Translations under genes and position numbers: made by a program
From: CAZSRX01 sp964609675 [NCBI: uncultured Bacteroidota bacterium]
GTDB lineage: Bacteria > CLD3 > SB21
Direction: 5' to 3'
Assembly (NCBI GenBank): GCA_964609675.1
Contig: CAZSRX010000016.1
Span: 15,298-79,297 of the forward strand
Length of the DNA stretch: 64,000 nucleotides
Part shown: positions 46,410 to 54,868 of the stretch, piece after piece
How positions within the stretch are numbered: the first letter of the stretch is position 1
Layout: each line of letters starts with the position of its first letter
The notes under the pieces: model-generated
The model's input: the letters and a program-made list of their open reading frames with translations, nothing else
Told to the model about the DNA's origin: nothing
Database searches by the model: none

Positions 46410-49400
46410 CTATTTCTGTTTGTTAGCATCCATCTTTTCCAACGCTTCAAAATATTTACGAATCAGTTCCTGATAATCTTTGGAAAAACCTTCCTGCATG
46501 GCGCGCAGGAGGTCCTGACGGAGCTTGTTGCGGCGATCGGTGAGGTTATCCGGCAATTCGCCGGGACTCTTCGTTTTATAGGATTTAGCCGTCTCGCCTT
46601 TGCGTTTCTCGCTTTGATCCTTTTCGTGAATGGAACGGGTAGCGTCGAGCATGCGCTGTAATATTTTCTGCTGGCGTTCAATGGTTTTTCGATTGACGTT
46701 TTGGTTTTTCATGTCCTTGATGACTTCTTCCATGTCCTTGGCCATCTGGCCCAGTTGCCCCTGGAAGTTCTGTTGACCCTGCGCCTGCGCCTGAAGGGCT
46801 TCCATCGCCTCCTTCAACGCCTGTTGTTCGGCCATCATACGGCCAAGCTGCGCCTGTTGCTCCTGCGAGAGCATGCCTTCGTTGCCGTCTTGTCCCTGGC
46901 CCGGCATAAGCGGTAGCGTACCGTCGTTGATCTGGCCTTGCTTGCCGGCCATCTGCTGAAGTTGCTGCATGAGTTGCTGCATACCCGTGCCGGACTGACC
47001 CTGTTGGATTTGGTTCATGCTTTCCATCAGCATCCGGATGGCCTCGTTGACCGAACCCATAGCCATTTGCTGCCGTTCAGTGGCGCCCAGGGCGTTACGT
47101 TCCGCCAGCTGACGTACGGACTCCTGCATGGAGGCGAGTGCCTGCCCGAACACTTTGCCGAGCGCGGAGTTCACAAAGAACGTCTGATTGGAAAGCGCAA
47201 CGAGATTATCGGCAACGCGCTCCATGCCGGCCTGCAGATCGGCTTGTTCCTGCGCGCGCAGGCGGAAATCATCGCTCAGGTATGACAGGAGGCGGCTGTC
47301 CTGCAAGACGACTTCCTGGCCTTTGGAAATCTCCAGCAGGTCGTATATAATTTTACGCATGGCCGCCATAATCTGCTCGTCCTGCTGATCACGGAATTCC
47401 TTCTGCGCGCGGCTAACCTGGCGGGACAACGAATCCAGATCGTCTTTGACGGCCTGCTGGTTGTCGCGTTCCTGTTTCTGGTTTGCCCGTTTGTTCTGAA
47501 TCGCGTTACGGGACTGCTGCATTTTGCTCTGGGTCTTGCCGCTTTTAATCTGCTCGGACGCTTTTTCAAGCTCTTTGGTTTCGTACTTCGGATTGATCTC
47601 TTTGACCGTCTCCTTCAGTAATTCCGCTTTTTTCTGCAGGTCATTGAGGGCCTTTTCTAAGCGTTCCTGTTCCCTGGCCAGCGCCTGCTGTTCCTCGTCA
47701 GTCTTGGTTTTCTGTGATTCCTGGTTAATCTGCTCCTGGCGACGCTTCAGGTCCTCCGTTTCCTTTCTTAGTTGGTCGAACATCATTTCCGCCTTGATAC
47801 GCTTCAGCAGTTCCAGCGTGCGTTCCACGCTCTGCTTGAATGCCTCCTGGTCGAACTTAAACTGCTTCATGGCGTCCTTAAGCATCTTCGGGTCGAAGTT
47901 TTTCTGCATCGCCTCCTGCAGTTTGCGCATCATGTCCTGGAATTCTTTGTTGTTAATCTCGGAAAGCAGTTTCTGCAGTTCCTGGTATTTTTCCAGGGTT
48001 TCTTTGGAAAGGACGTTGTTCTCGTCGAGTTTCTGAGTCAACGCCTGCAGGTTTTCCTTCATCTCCTGAACTTGTTTCTGGAGGTTTTCCTGCTTCTCGG
48101 TCAGCTGCTTGATTTTTTCCTTGTCCTTCCAGTCTAATTTTTTATCCTTCAGCAGATCGCGATGGATATCCTCGAGTTCTTTTTGTATGTCTTCGCTTTT
48201 TTCCAGGATGTCTTCGGCTTTTTGAATCGCGAGATCCTGTCCTTTGGACGCTTCGGCGAATATCTCGGCCAGCGACGGGAAGCGCAGTTTTCTTACGGCG
48301 GATTTGGCGCTCTTGGGCCCGCTGATGTTGTCGTTATCAAATACTTCCAGGTAAAAGCTCATCACGTCTTCCGGCTGGAGGTTGAGTTTTTCAAGGGCCC
48401 ATGTATAAAAAATCGTCTGCGTGAGGTTGCCGGGCGCGAGGAGAAATGAGATGTCGGCCGAAGTATAATTTTCCTGAGGCGGCAGGAATCCCTTGGTTTC
48501 GTCTAATTTGTAATGCAAAAGTAGCCGCGACAGGCCGAAGTCATCCTGCGTCTCCGCGGTAATGCGTACGGTCATGTCTTCAGTGATATCGAAGTCCTGC
48601 GCCGGCTCAGTCATTTGTATAAACGGATACGCGTCCGGTATAACGGTGACCGCGTATTCAACCGGCTCGGCGCTCGGGATGCCTTCGGTATCGGTTAAAT
48701 CAATATGATAAGCGCCCGACTGTTTCAAGCGGAAGGCGCCTTCGGCTTTGTGCGGCGCGACGCGGCTTACGCTTAGCGGCACCATGGTACTGTCTGTGAA
48801 GACAAGCCGGGCGTCATGCAGTGGCTTGGTGGACTCCATCTTGATTTTTACCCATGTGCCCCTCAAGCCCGCGATTTCGCCGTTGTTTTCGTCCAGCGCG
48901 ACCGGCTCCATATTCGCATACGACGGGTATTCCAGTTCAACCAAAAGCCGCTTCAGGGCAGGCCGCTTCACCACATCGATACGGTATTCTTCCGAACGGA
49001 TACGGTAGGCCTGACCGAATATCCGCGATGAAGCTTCGGCGTAATACCGCACGGGCTGGCGGACATGGGCCAGCGTAAAAGGATACATCCCGGCGCTGTC
49101 GTGACGGGCGGTTTCTTCTTTGTAATAATCGCCGTCGGCAAATTGTGTGAAAACGCTGATCTTGTCGGGATACGGCCAGTCATGACTGCCCAGACGCGTC
49201 ATCTGAAAACGAAGTTTTACGGTTTCCCCGTGCAGTACCGAACCATGGCCCGGCTCCGCGGTAATGATAAACGGCGCCGGTGGGGCGAAGCGTTCATTCG
49301 GATAAACCAGACGCCTGTATGCGTCGATATAGGATGAATGAAATAATATGAAAATCGCGGCCAGCCCGGCATAGATGTAACGATTCCTCCGGAATGCCCT

Positions 49401-49877
49401 TCGGATTTTACTGCGGTCGGCGGCAAGAGAGAAATCCAGAGGCATGGCCTGTTTATAAACGGAAAATATCGCCGCGTCCGTCAGAGCCCGTGAATAATAG
49501 GGCGATTCGGCCGCGCCGGAGCGGAAAAGCTCCAGAACATTGCGCAGCTTGTCCCGGATTTCGGGAAAACGGCGTCCTACTTGTTCGGCCAGATAGGTAT
49601 CCGGATAAGAAGGAAACACATTGATCATGCGCAGGAAAGGCAGACCGAGCAGATAAAAACAAGCCAGACCCAGCAGGGTGATTACTGAAATCAGCGTCAG
49701 CCAGCGTCCCGCTGGTTCCATTGTCGCCAGCGCCTCAATACCGCCGGAGATTATCAGCAGACCGATAGCCGCGGACAGCCAGTAATAAAAACCGGCCATA
49801 AGGTCTGTACGGTTATACAAACGTCTCAGCGAAGAAAGTTTCTGCTCGAAATATTTAAGACATTCCAATGAACTCAT
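46410..49877 (-). CDS. DUF4175-family membrane protein with long coiled coil
   Basis: 1155 residues. Two N-terminal membrane helices (about 27-48, 56-78) and a third near 170-185 precede a large beta-rich extracytoplasmic part (about 200-535; e.g. ITAEPGHGSVLHGETVKLRF). A very long Gln/Glu/Lys-rich coiled coil then runs from about 545 to 870, and the C-terminal region is Gln/Met-rich. This is the plan of DUF4175 proteins of FCB and some other bacteria, whose role is unknown. It converges on ftsZ. Low-complexity coiled-coil text makes homology scores here unreliable; the family call rests mainly on the N-terminal half. Confidence 0.75.
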   Translation of the reverse strand: MSSLECLKYFEQKLSSLRRLYNRTDLMAGFYYWLSAAIGLLIISGGIEALATMEPAGRWLTLISVITLLGLACFYLLGLPFLRMINVFPSYPDTYLAEQVGRRFPEIRDKLRNVLELFRSGAAESPYYSRALTDAAIFSVYKQAMPLDFSLAADRSKIRRAFRRNRYIYAGLAAIFILFHSSYIDAYRRLVYPNERFAPPAPFIITAEPGHGSVLHGETVKLRFQMTRLGSHDWPYPDKISVFTQFADGDYYKEETARHDSAGMYPFTLAHVRQPVRYYAEASSRIFGQAYRIRSEEYRIDVVKRPALKRLLVELEYPSYANMEPVALDENNGEIAGLRGTWVKIKMESTKPLHDARLVFTDSTMVPLSVSRVAPHKAEGAFRLKQSGAYHIDLTDTEGIPSAEPVEYAVTVIPDAYPFIQMTEPAQDFDITEDMTVRITAETQDDFGLSRLLLHYKLDETKGFLPPQENYTSADISFLLAPGNLTQTIFYTWALEKLNLQPEDVMSFYLEVFDNDNISGPKSAKSAVRKLRFPSLAEIFAEASKGQDLAIQKAEDILEKSEDIQKELEDIHRDLLKDKKLDWKDKEKIKQLTEKQENLQKQVQEMKENLQALTQKLDENNVLSKETLEKYQELQKLLSEINNKEFQDMMRKLQEAMQKNFDPKMLKDAMKQFKFDQEAFKQSVERTLELLKRIKAEMMFDQLRKETEDLKRRQEQINQESQKTKTDEEQQALAREQERLEKALNDLQKKAELLKETVKEINPKYETKELEKASEQIKSGKTQSKMQQSRNAIQNKRANQKQERDNQQAVKDDLDSLSRQVSRAQKEFRDQQDEQIMAAMRKIIYDLLEISKGQEVVLQDSRLLSYLSDDFRLRAQEQADLQAGMERVADNLVALSNQTFFVNSALGKVFGQALASMQESVRQLAERNALGATERQQMAMGSVNEAIRMLMESMNQIQQGQSGTGMQQLMQQLQQMAGKQGQINDGTLPLMPGQGQDGNEGMLSQEQQAQLGRMMAEQQALKEAMEALQAQAQGQQNFQGQLGQMAKDMEEVIKDMKNQNVNRKTIERQQKILQRMLDATRSIHEKDQSEKRKGETAKSYKTKSPGELPDNLTDRRNKLRQDLLRAMQEGFSKDYQELIRKYFEALEKMDANKQK

Positions 49878-50059
49878 GGATAGAAGCTTTATTTGTATGT
49901 ACGAAATGAACCTTTATTTGTTTTAATAAATTATTGAATGAATCATAGGCATAAAGTATTTTATTTTAAACATATTTAAAAGTTTTTTTTAATGCCAATT
50001 TACGATAATTATTAATACATTTAACTGATTTTAAAAATATTTTTTTTTGAGGAACTACC

Positions 50060-50605
50060 ATGAAAACAAAACCTTTTATTGTATCGCTTCCGATCTTTTT
50101 ATTTTTGGTGTGGATCGATGAAAGCATCCGGGCCGAGGTCGTGGATTCCTCGGCGTACGGATTCACGGTTCGCGGGATGGTCACCGTGCACGCTGATTCT
50201 CAAACCGTCTACAAACATCTTGTAAAGGATGTCAGTAAGTGGTGGGATCCGGATCATACATTCTCCGGGCAATCTAAGAATCTGTCTATCGATGCCAGAG
50301 CGAACGGCTGCTTCTGTGAAAAACTTGATAACGGCGGCAGCGTCCGACACATGACCGTCGTTTATGCGGAACCGGGCAAATTTCTCCGTCTGACGGGTGG
50401 GCTTGGGCCTTTGCAGGGTATGGGCGTATCGGGCACCCTGACCTTTTTGCTATATGCATCCCGAAAGGGCACCAATATCGAAATGACCTATGCGGTCGGC
50501 GGCTATTGTCCCGGCGGTTTGGAAGAATGGGCATCGCCGGTAAATCAGGTTCTGATGGTGCAACTGAACCGTCTGAAACATTTTATCGATACCGGAAAAC
50601 CCTAG
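50060..50605 (+). CDS. Secreted SRPBCC (START-like) protein
   Basis: 181 residues. A signal peptide (about 1-25) precedes an SRPBCC/polyketide-cyclase-like domain: VHADSQTVYKHLVKDVSKWW, FCEKLDNGGSVRHMTV, FLRLTGGLGPLQGMGVSGTL and C-terminal helix PVNQVLMVQLNRLKHFID. Such domains have a deep pocket for hydrophobic ligands. GAGG at about 50049 serves the ATG. Nothing nearby reveals the ligand. Confidence 0.75.
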   Translation: MKTKPFIVSLPIFLFLVWIDESIRAEVVDSSAYGFTVRGMVTVHADSQTVYKHLVKDVSKWWDPDHTFSGQSKNLSIDARANGCFCEKLDNGGSVRHMTVVYAEPGKFLRLTGGLGPLQGMGVSGTLTFLLYASRKGTNIEMTYAVGGYCPGGLEEWASPVNQVLMVQLNRLKHFIDTGKP

Positions 50606-50639
50606 CGCGATAAGACGCCCTCTTAAAAAATATTTCCTG

Positions 50640-51119
50640 TCACGGGCATAAAATCCAGCGCCGAATAATTTTCTGTATACATGGCGGAAGACCGGATATA
50701 TAATAAGAAAAATCTCTTATGGATTCGGCCGGCGGTTTTTGATCCGTATTTTTATCCATGCCCGGACAACCGGCATCGAAATATAATGCGCCATTGATAT
50801 TGTACCATGGATATTCCGCGCATCCGCGGGGACGGTTGGGATAAATGGAACAGGATTTACTTTTCAGAAAAACGCATACCGATCCGTACGATTTCAGAAA
50901 AAATGATTGGTTGCAATGATAAAGCCCCTCTTGCGGAATGGCTGATGATTCCGGCCCGGTAACCTTTATGCCATCGCCAAGAATCTCACAGCACAGCCCG
51001 CAGGCCCCGCCGATACATTTCAACGACACCGGTCCGTCGGCTTTTTGCAGATGCAAAAGACCTTTTCGCCGCGCGCGGTAAATGCTTTTAAGTAAACGGA
51101 ATGCGTGAATACTACTCAT
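50640..51119 (-). CDS. YkgJ-type cysteine-cluster protein
   Basis: 159 residues. The Cys pattern of the YkgJ (zinc/iron-chelating) family is clear: CIGGACGLCCEILG near residue 36, then SVCVFLKSKSCSIYPNRPRGC and YPWYN. The family probably binds a metal or Fe-S cluster; its general role is unsettled. The gene starts 8 bases after the symporter gene stop, so it is the fourth gene of the cyclodipeptide synthase operon. It might mature or modify something in that pathway, or be an unrelated passenger. Confidence 0.75.
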   Translation of the reverse strand: MSSIHAFRLLKSIYRARRKGLLHLQKADGPVSLKCIGGACGLCCEILGDGIKVTGPESSAIPQEGLYHCNQSFFLKSYGSVCVFLKSKSCSIYPNRPRGCAEYPWYNINGALYFDAGCPGMDKNTDQKPPAESIRDFSYYISGLPPCIQKIIRRWILCP

Positions 51120-51127
51120 GTGAAAAA

Positions 51128-52627
51128 CTAATTCGCCTGGTTCCTTCGTATCGTATAGACAAGCATATACCCGGAAAACATCATCATTCCTGAAATCAGC
51201 AGACTCGCCGCTGGGGCCAGAAAAATCAGCGTATCGCTATGCATGTATTTTCCGATACCGGCTGTGCTCCACCCGGCGATAAAGCTCATCGCAATGGCCG
51301 CGGATGAAAACCGGGACAGGCGACGGGTTAGCGCCGGACGGCCGTACAGGGCGATGATAATCGGCGGGAACAGGCCCAGCTGCGCGCCGTAAATCGCGAA
51401 GACAAAATCAGCGATGGTGAATCCTGCCGCCGAGAGCGCAAAGACGATCGCGATGGAAAGCAACGCGCAGACCAGCAGGATAAGGCGGGACAGCCGCAGT
51501 TCTTTGCCGGAACGGATGCGTTCCTGTATCTGGGATTTACGGTTGAATGAAAAAATGTCCTCGTAGATCGTATGCGAAACGGCAATCAGCTGCGTGGAGG
51601 CCGTGGAGAGCATCGCGCTGTAGAGGCCGAGAATCACGAAGAAAAAAACGATCATCGTCAGGGCATCTGGCGACGCGGTCATAAAATGCAGAAACGCAAT
51701 CAGCGGGTTGGCAGAAGCGTCCGGGGCAACGAATAGAAACACCAGGCAGGCGAGTATCACGAGCGCGCCCCAGCTCAAAGCGGATCCGGCAACGCTGGAC
51801 CAAAGGCCTTTCATTACCGTGTCAGGTTTTTCTGAACCGGCGATCCGCTGCCATACGCTCATATCCGCGATAAAAGCCGGGACATTAATGATAAAAATAC
51901 CTATCAGAAAAGCGTACAGGTCGGGCCGCCATGTAAAGTGGAGCACGTCATACGGCACCCGTTGCGTAGCCGCTTCCCATCCGCCTTGTTCGGTGATATA
52001 GGTTGCGTAATAAAAGCCGAGTCCGCCGAGCAGCAGCCATATCGCGCCCATCTGGATGCGGTCGGTAACAATCACGGCGCGGAAACCACCGTACCATGTG
52101 TACAGCATTCCCACGACAGCGAGCGCGAGTACGATCAGCCATTCCGGAATCGCCGGCAAAAGTCCTGCAAGAAAACGCGAGCCGACCGTGAGTTCTACCG
52201 CGAACGCGCCGAGAAACCCCAGACTCGTGCAGACCGCCGCGATGAGGTACACCCGCGACGACTGATATTCATGACCGAGAAATTCATGCAACGTAATGCG
52301 GTGATTATACGCGGTTAGCTTAACCCAGATTTTTTTCGCGGCCAGGCGGACCGCCCATAACCCGGCGGATGTGGTGATAACTGTCCAGAACAGCCAAAGA
52401 CCCAGTTCGCGGGCCAGTTCAAAGAACGCCAGCACCACCGTTGCCAGCGACAATGTGGTCGCTACCGTACTGGCGGAAAATTCACTCGAATTTTTAACCC
52501 GGGCGTTGCTGCCGGCGGCCAGCGGAATCAGGTCACTAAGCGTAGCAAGGTGCCGCCCGTGATAAAAACCGACCAGCAGGTACAGGGCAAATGCGGTGAG
52601 CAGCGCGGCCAGTATCACAACGGTCAT
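51128..52627 (-). CDS. Sodium:solute symporter (SSS) family transporter
   Basis: 499 residues with about 13 membrane helices, the SSS plan. Typical text includes YHGRHLATLSDLIPLAAG early, FSASTVATTLSLATVVLAFF in the first transport core helix, GMLYTWYGGFRAVIVTDRIQ (the family signature region), and MLSTASTQLIAVSHTIYEDI. Members carry sugars, amino acids, vitamins or other solutes with sodium. Its ATG lies one base after the cyclodipeptide synthase stop (TGATATG), so the two are very probably translated together, which points to a peptide-derived or amino-acid substrate. That link is inference. Confidence 0.88.
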   Translation of the reverse strand: MTVVILAALLTAFALYLLVGFYHGRHLATLSDLIPLAAGSNARVKNSSEFSASTVATTLSLATVVLAFFELARELGLWLFWTVITTSAGLWAVRLAAKKIWVKLTAYNHRITLHEFLGHEYQSSRVYLIAAVCTSLGFLGAFAVELTVGSRFLAGLLPAIPEWLIVLALAVVGMLYTWYGGFRAVIVTDRIQMGAIWLLLGGLGFYYATYITEQGGWEAATQRVPYDVLHFTWRPDLYAFLIGIFIINVPAFIADMSVWQRIAGSEKPDTVMKGLWSSVAGSALSWGALVILACLVFLFVAPDASANPLIAFLHFMTASPDALTMIVFFFVILGLYSAMLSTASTQLIAVSHTIYEDIFSFNRKSQIQERIRSGKELRLSRLILLVCALLSIAIVFALSAAGFTIADFVFAIYGAQLGLFPPIIIALYGRPALTRRLSRFSSAAIAMSFIAGWSTAGIGKYMHSDTLIFLAPAASLLISGMMMFSGYMLVYTIRRNQAN

Positions 52628-52628
52628 A

Positions 52629-53348
52629 TCAGTTTCGCTTTTTAATTTCCAGTTCCACGTTCATGCGCTGCTTCAGGAATTCCGGAATGTGCGCGAACTT
52701 TCCCTTGGCAATATCCAGGAGCACGGGGATTTCAGAGCCCGGGTACACTTCTACCGTCCATCCGCGCTCGACGAGTACCGCGAAAACGGCAATTTCCTCG
52801 AGAAGGTATTGCGTGGACAGGGCGATGGCCGTCTGCCGGTCTACGGCGGGCGCTTTTTTATGCTTCATCTGGCGGGAAATAAAACCGGCGGAGGTCCGAT
52901 CAAGGGACGCGCGGAATTCATAACTGTCAAGAAACAGCCGGTCCAGAATGCTGCGCGCATTGCGGTATTCCGGCGAATCGAGATACGAATTCCAGCGGCT
53001 GATCTGGAATTGACCCGGGGGCATGGCGCTCAGGCATCGGGAATTTTCCATCAGAAACTGATCGCCCAACGCGAGCGCCTGACGGATCGCGTCCTCGCTG
53101 GAACGCCCGTAAAAAATATGTTCGTTGAATCGCTGCAGGTAATCGCCTATGACGATCATACAGGCGTCAAAGTTGGCCGAAATCCAATGCAACAGAACTT
53201 CAAAATAATCCCCGCGGAACATCGGATTCCCGATGCTGATCCCGAGATAGCACCGGCGCCGCCGGAATAGTTGTTTATGCGTTACGGCCGGCGTTATCTC
53301 TTTGATGCGGACCGTGTATTTGGACAGCAATTCTTTGGAAGGGGTCAT
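52629..53348 (-). CDS. tRNA-dependent cyclodipeptide synthase
   Basis: 239 residues from ATG 53348. Cyclodipeptide synthases take two aminoacyl-tRNAs and form a cyclic dipeptide (diketopiperazine). Family features at canonical positions: catalytic Ser38 in YLGISIGNPMF, Tyr181 and Glu185 in TQYLLEEIAVF, and Tyr202-Pro203 in VEVYPGSEIPVL. YGRSSEDAIRQAL and DSPEYRNARSILDRLF also match AlbC-like text. The Tyr-Pro pair marks the XYP subfamily, yet Asn41 corresponds to the Asn of the NYH group. Starts at 53378 or 53360 are possible, but 53348 places all active residues within one or three positions of AlbC numbering. The product cannot be predicted safely. Second gene of the HTH-CDPS-symporter-YkgJ operon. 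Confidence 0.9.
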   Translation of the reverse strand: MTPSKELLSKYTVRIKEITPAVTHKQLFRRRRCYLGISIGNPMFRGDYFEVLLHWISANFDACMIVIGDYLQRFNEHIFYGRSSEDAIRQALALGDQFLMENSRCLSAMPPGQFQISRWNSYLDSPEYRNARSILDRLFLDSYEFRASLDRTSAGFISRQMKHKKAPAVDRQTAIALSTQYLLEEIAVFAVLVERGWTVEVYPGSEIPVLLDIAKGKFAHIPEFLKQRMNVELEIKKRN

Positions 53349-53390
53349 GGTCTTAACCATTGCCGCAGACGGCACCAACGGTCGGTATTT

Positions 53391-54524
53391 TTATCTCTGC
53401 GGTTGCGGGTCATTTAGTTCCTGCCAGAATTTTTCCACGTCTTTAAATTTACGTGTCGTTTCGGTGTACGGGAGGCTCGTGCCGAAATATATCTGCGATG
53501 CCGGGGCATCCGGCGAAGAATTGTCTGCGAAGGCTACCACATTGCCGTTGTTCAGCCGGTAGAACCATAAATTGTTCATCCGCATGGCATCGTGGGTCAT
53601 GACCTCCTCGATACGCTTGCGAAGGTGATGCCCGGACCGGATGTCTATTTTAGCGAGGGCCTCGTCGAAACGGGACAGCCGGTGCGCGTACCTTTTGTGC
53701 TGTTTTTCCATGTGCGCGCCGAGATGCGCTTTGAAGGCTTTCAGCACATCCTGTCTGGATGGGGATAGGAGGATAATCTGCATGGTTTCGAACTGCGGTT
53801 CCCAGAGGAAACTGTGGTCGAAAAGCTCAAAATTACCCGGATCCGTCAGGGACTGCGGGTCGCGGAGAACGCCGATGATGCGGACGATGCGCGATTTGTT
53901 TTTTTCCTCCCACCGGGCCAGTTCCTTTGGAGACACGCGGGGCGCGTAACCCTGAAAATTATCGAGCAGGTCGAGCGCGAGGTCAAAGTAAAACGGCGGC
54001 GTGGTACTGAGCAGGGACTTGACGTGCGCGTCGAGCAGGCCTTCGGCGTCCACCACAACGGGCGCGGGCGTGCAGAGATACCGTTCCAGTTCGCCGTCCA
54101 GGTTCCGCGCGCGGATCTCGTCGGCCACGGCGGAGGATTCGGCATGGGGCAGGATCTTCCACAGGGGCTCAAACTTGTCATAGAGCGCGCGCAGACCGGG
54201 GTCAATTTCTCCGATCAGCGACGACACCGTCCGCATGTCCTCGATGGTGTCAATACCGGCTTCCATAATCTGTATCGCGACGAGAATTTTACACAGCGGT
54301 TCAAATTCAATCCGCTCAAAATTCTTAATGATCATGAGCGCTTTTCCGGGTTGCAGTACGGCCGAGCCCGCCTCGATCATGCGATAAGATGAACTGCCCA
54401 GACCGATTTTCGCCGCCATTGCATCCGAAGAAATGACCATCTGATTCCGGAGTCTCTGCAATACCATTCCCAGTGTCTGCGATAGCGGATTCTTAAAAAT
54501 GGTTTTTCCTGAGCGTGTTTCCAT
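53391..54524 (-). CDS. XRE-like HTH protein with large unrecognised C-terminal region
   Basis: 377 residues. Residues about 18-70 look like an XRE-type helix-turn-helix (GMVLQRLRNQMVISSDAMAA then IGLGSSSYRMIEAGSAV). The rest, about 300 residues, is mostly helical and I do not recognise it; it contains SLTDPGNFELFDHSFLWEP in the middle and WFYRLNNGNVVAFADN and IYFGTSLPYTETTRKF near the end. It may sense a ligand or a partner. First gene of the cyclodipeptide synthase operon, 42 bases before the synthase start. It lies next to a divergent promoter region with a palindrome, so it is the natural candidate regulator of that operon. Confidence 0.7.
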   Translation of the reverse strand: METRSGKTIFKNPLSQTLGMVLQRLRNQMVISSDAMAAKIGLGSSSYRMIEAGSAVLQPGKALMIIKNFERIEFEPLCKILVAIQIMEAGIDTIEDMRTVSSLIGEIDPGLRALYDKFEPLWKILPHAESSAVADEIRARNLDGELERYLCTPAPVVVDAEGLLDAHVKSLLSTTPPFYFDLALDLLDNFQGYAPRVSPKELARWEEKNKSRIVRIIGVLRDPQSLTDPGNFELFDHSFLWEPQFETMQIILLSPSRQDVLKAFKAHLGAHMEKQHKRYAHRLSRFDEALAKIDIRSGHHLRKRIEEVMTHDAMRMNNLWFYRLNNGNVVAFADNSSPDAPASQIYFGTSLPYTETTRKFKDVEKFWQELNDPQPQR

Positions 54525-54587
54525 CGTACATTTTTTCCGCGAAAAATACTATTCCCCCAATTTTGCCTGTTTCATTAATGAACAACA

Positions 54588-54616
54588 AAGATAATAAATT
54601 AAAACAAAAAAGTCAA
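54588..54616 (-). promoter_or_regulatory. Promoter of the HTH-cyclodipeptide synthase operon
   Basis: On the minus strand TTGACT (54616-54611), a 17-base spacer and TATCTT (54593-54588) form a good sigma-70-like promoter. The same bases also read TTTG-N20-TATCTTTG, which matches the Bacteroidota-type TTTG/TAnnTTTG promoter. The start of transcription would be near 54581, giving a leader of about 57 bases. Confidence 0.6.
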
Positions 54617-54646
54617 ATATTATGAATACATAATAATAAGTACATA

Positions 54647-54659
54647 TGACAAAAAGTCA
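54647..54659. promoter_or_regulatory. Palindrome TGAC-N5-GTCA between divergent promoters
   Basis: TGACAAAAAGTCA is a 4-base-arm inverted repeat with an A5 centre. Matching half-sites occur in the minus promoter -35 (AAAAAAGTCA ending at 54614) and in the plus promoter -35 (TGACAAAAA from 54680). A regulator binding these three places could control both directions. The HTH protein of the operon is the likely candidate (inference). Confidence 0.45.
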
Positions 54660-54678
54660 AAATAATAAAACAATAATG

Positions 54679-54707
54679 TTGACAAAAACAAATAAAAATC
54701 GTATACT
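54679..54707 (+). promoter_or_regulatory. Near-consensus sigma-70 promoter toward the GWxTD-like gene
   Basis: TTGACA (54679-54684), a 17-base spacer and TATACT (54702-54707): five of six -10 bases and all six -35 bases match consensus. It faces the gene starting at 54869, leaving a leader of about 155 bases. The surrounding 310 bases are far more AT-rich than the genes. Confidence 0.65.
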
Positions 54708-54868
54708 CTTCTTGGCGCATGATTCTATGGAGAGCTTAAAAAAATTATAATATATTGTAAATAAAGTAATAATAATCTTTAAAAAATCCGTACCGTTGTA
54801 ACTATGATAATGAGTTTCAATAATTTGGCGGAGAAATGATATCAAAATATGGGAGGAATTATAGCGTT

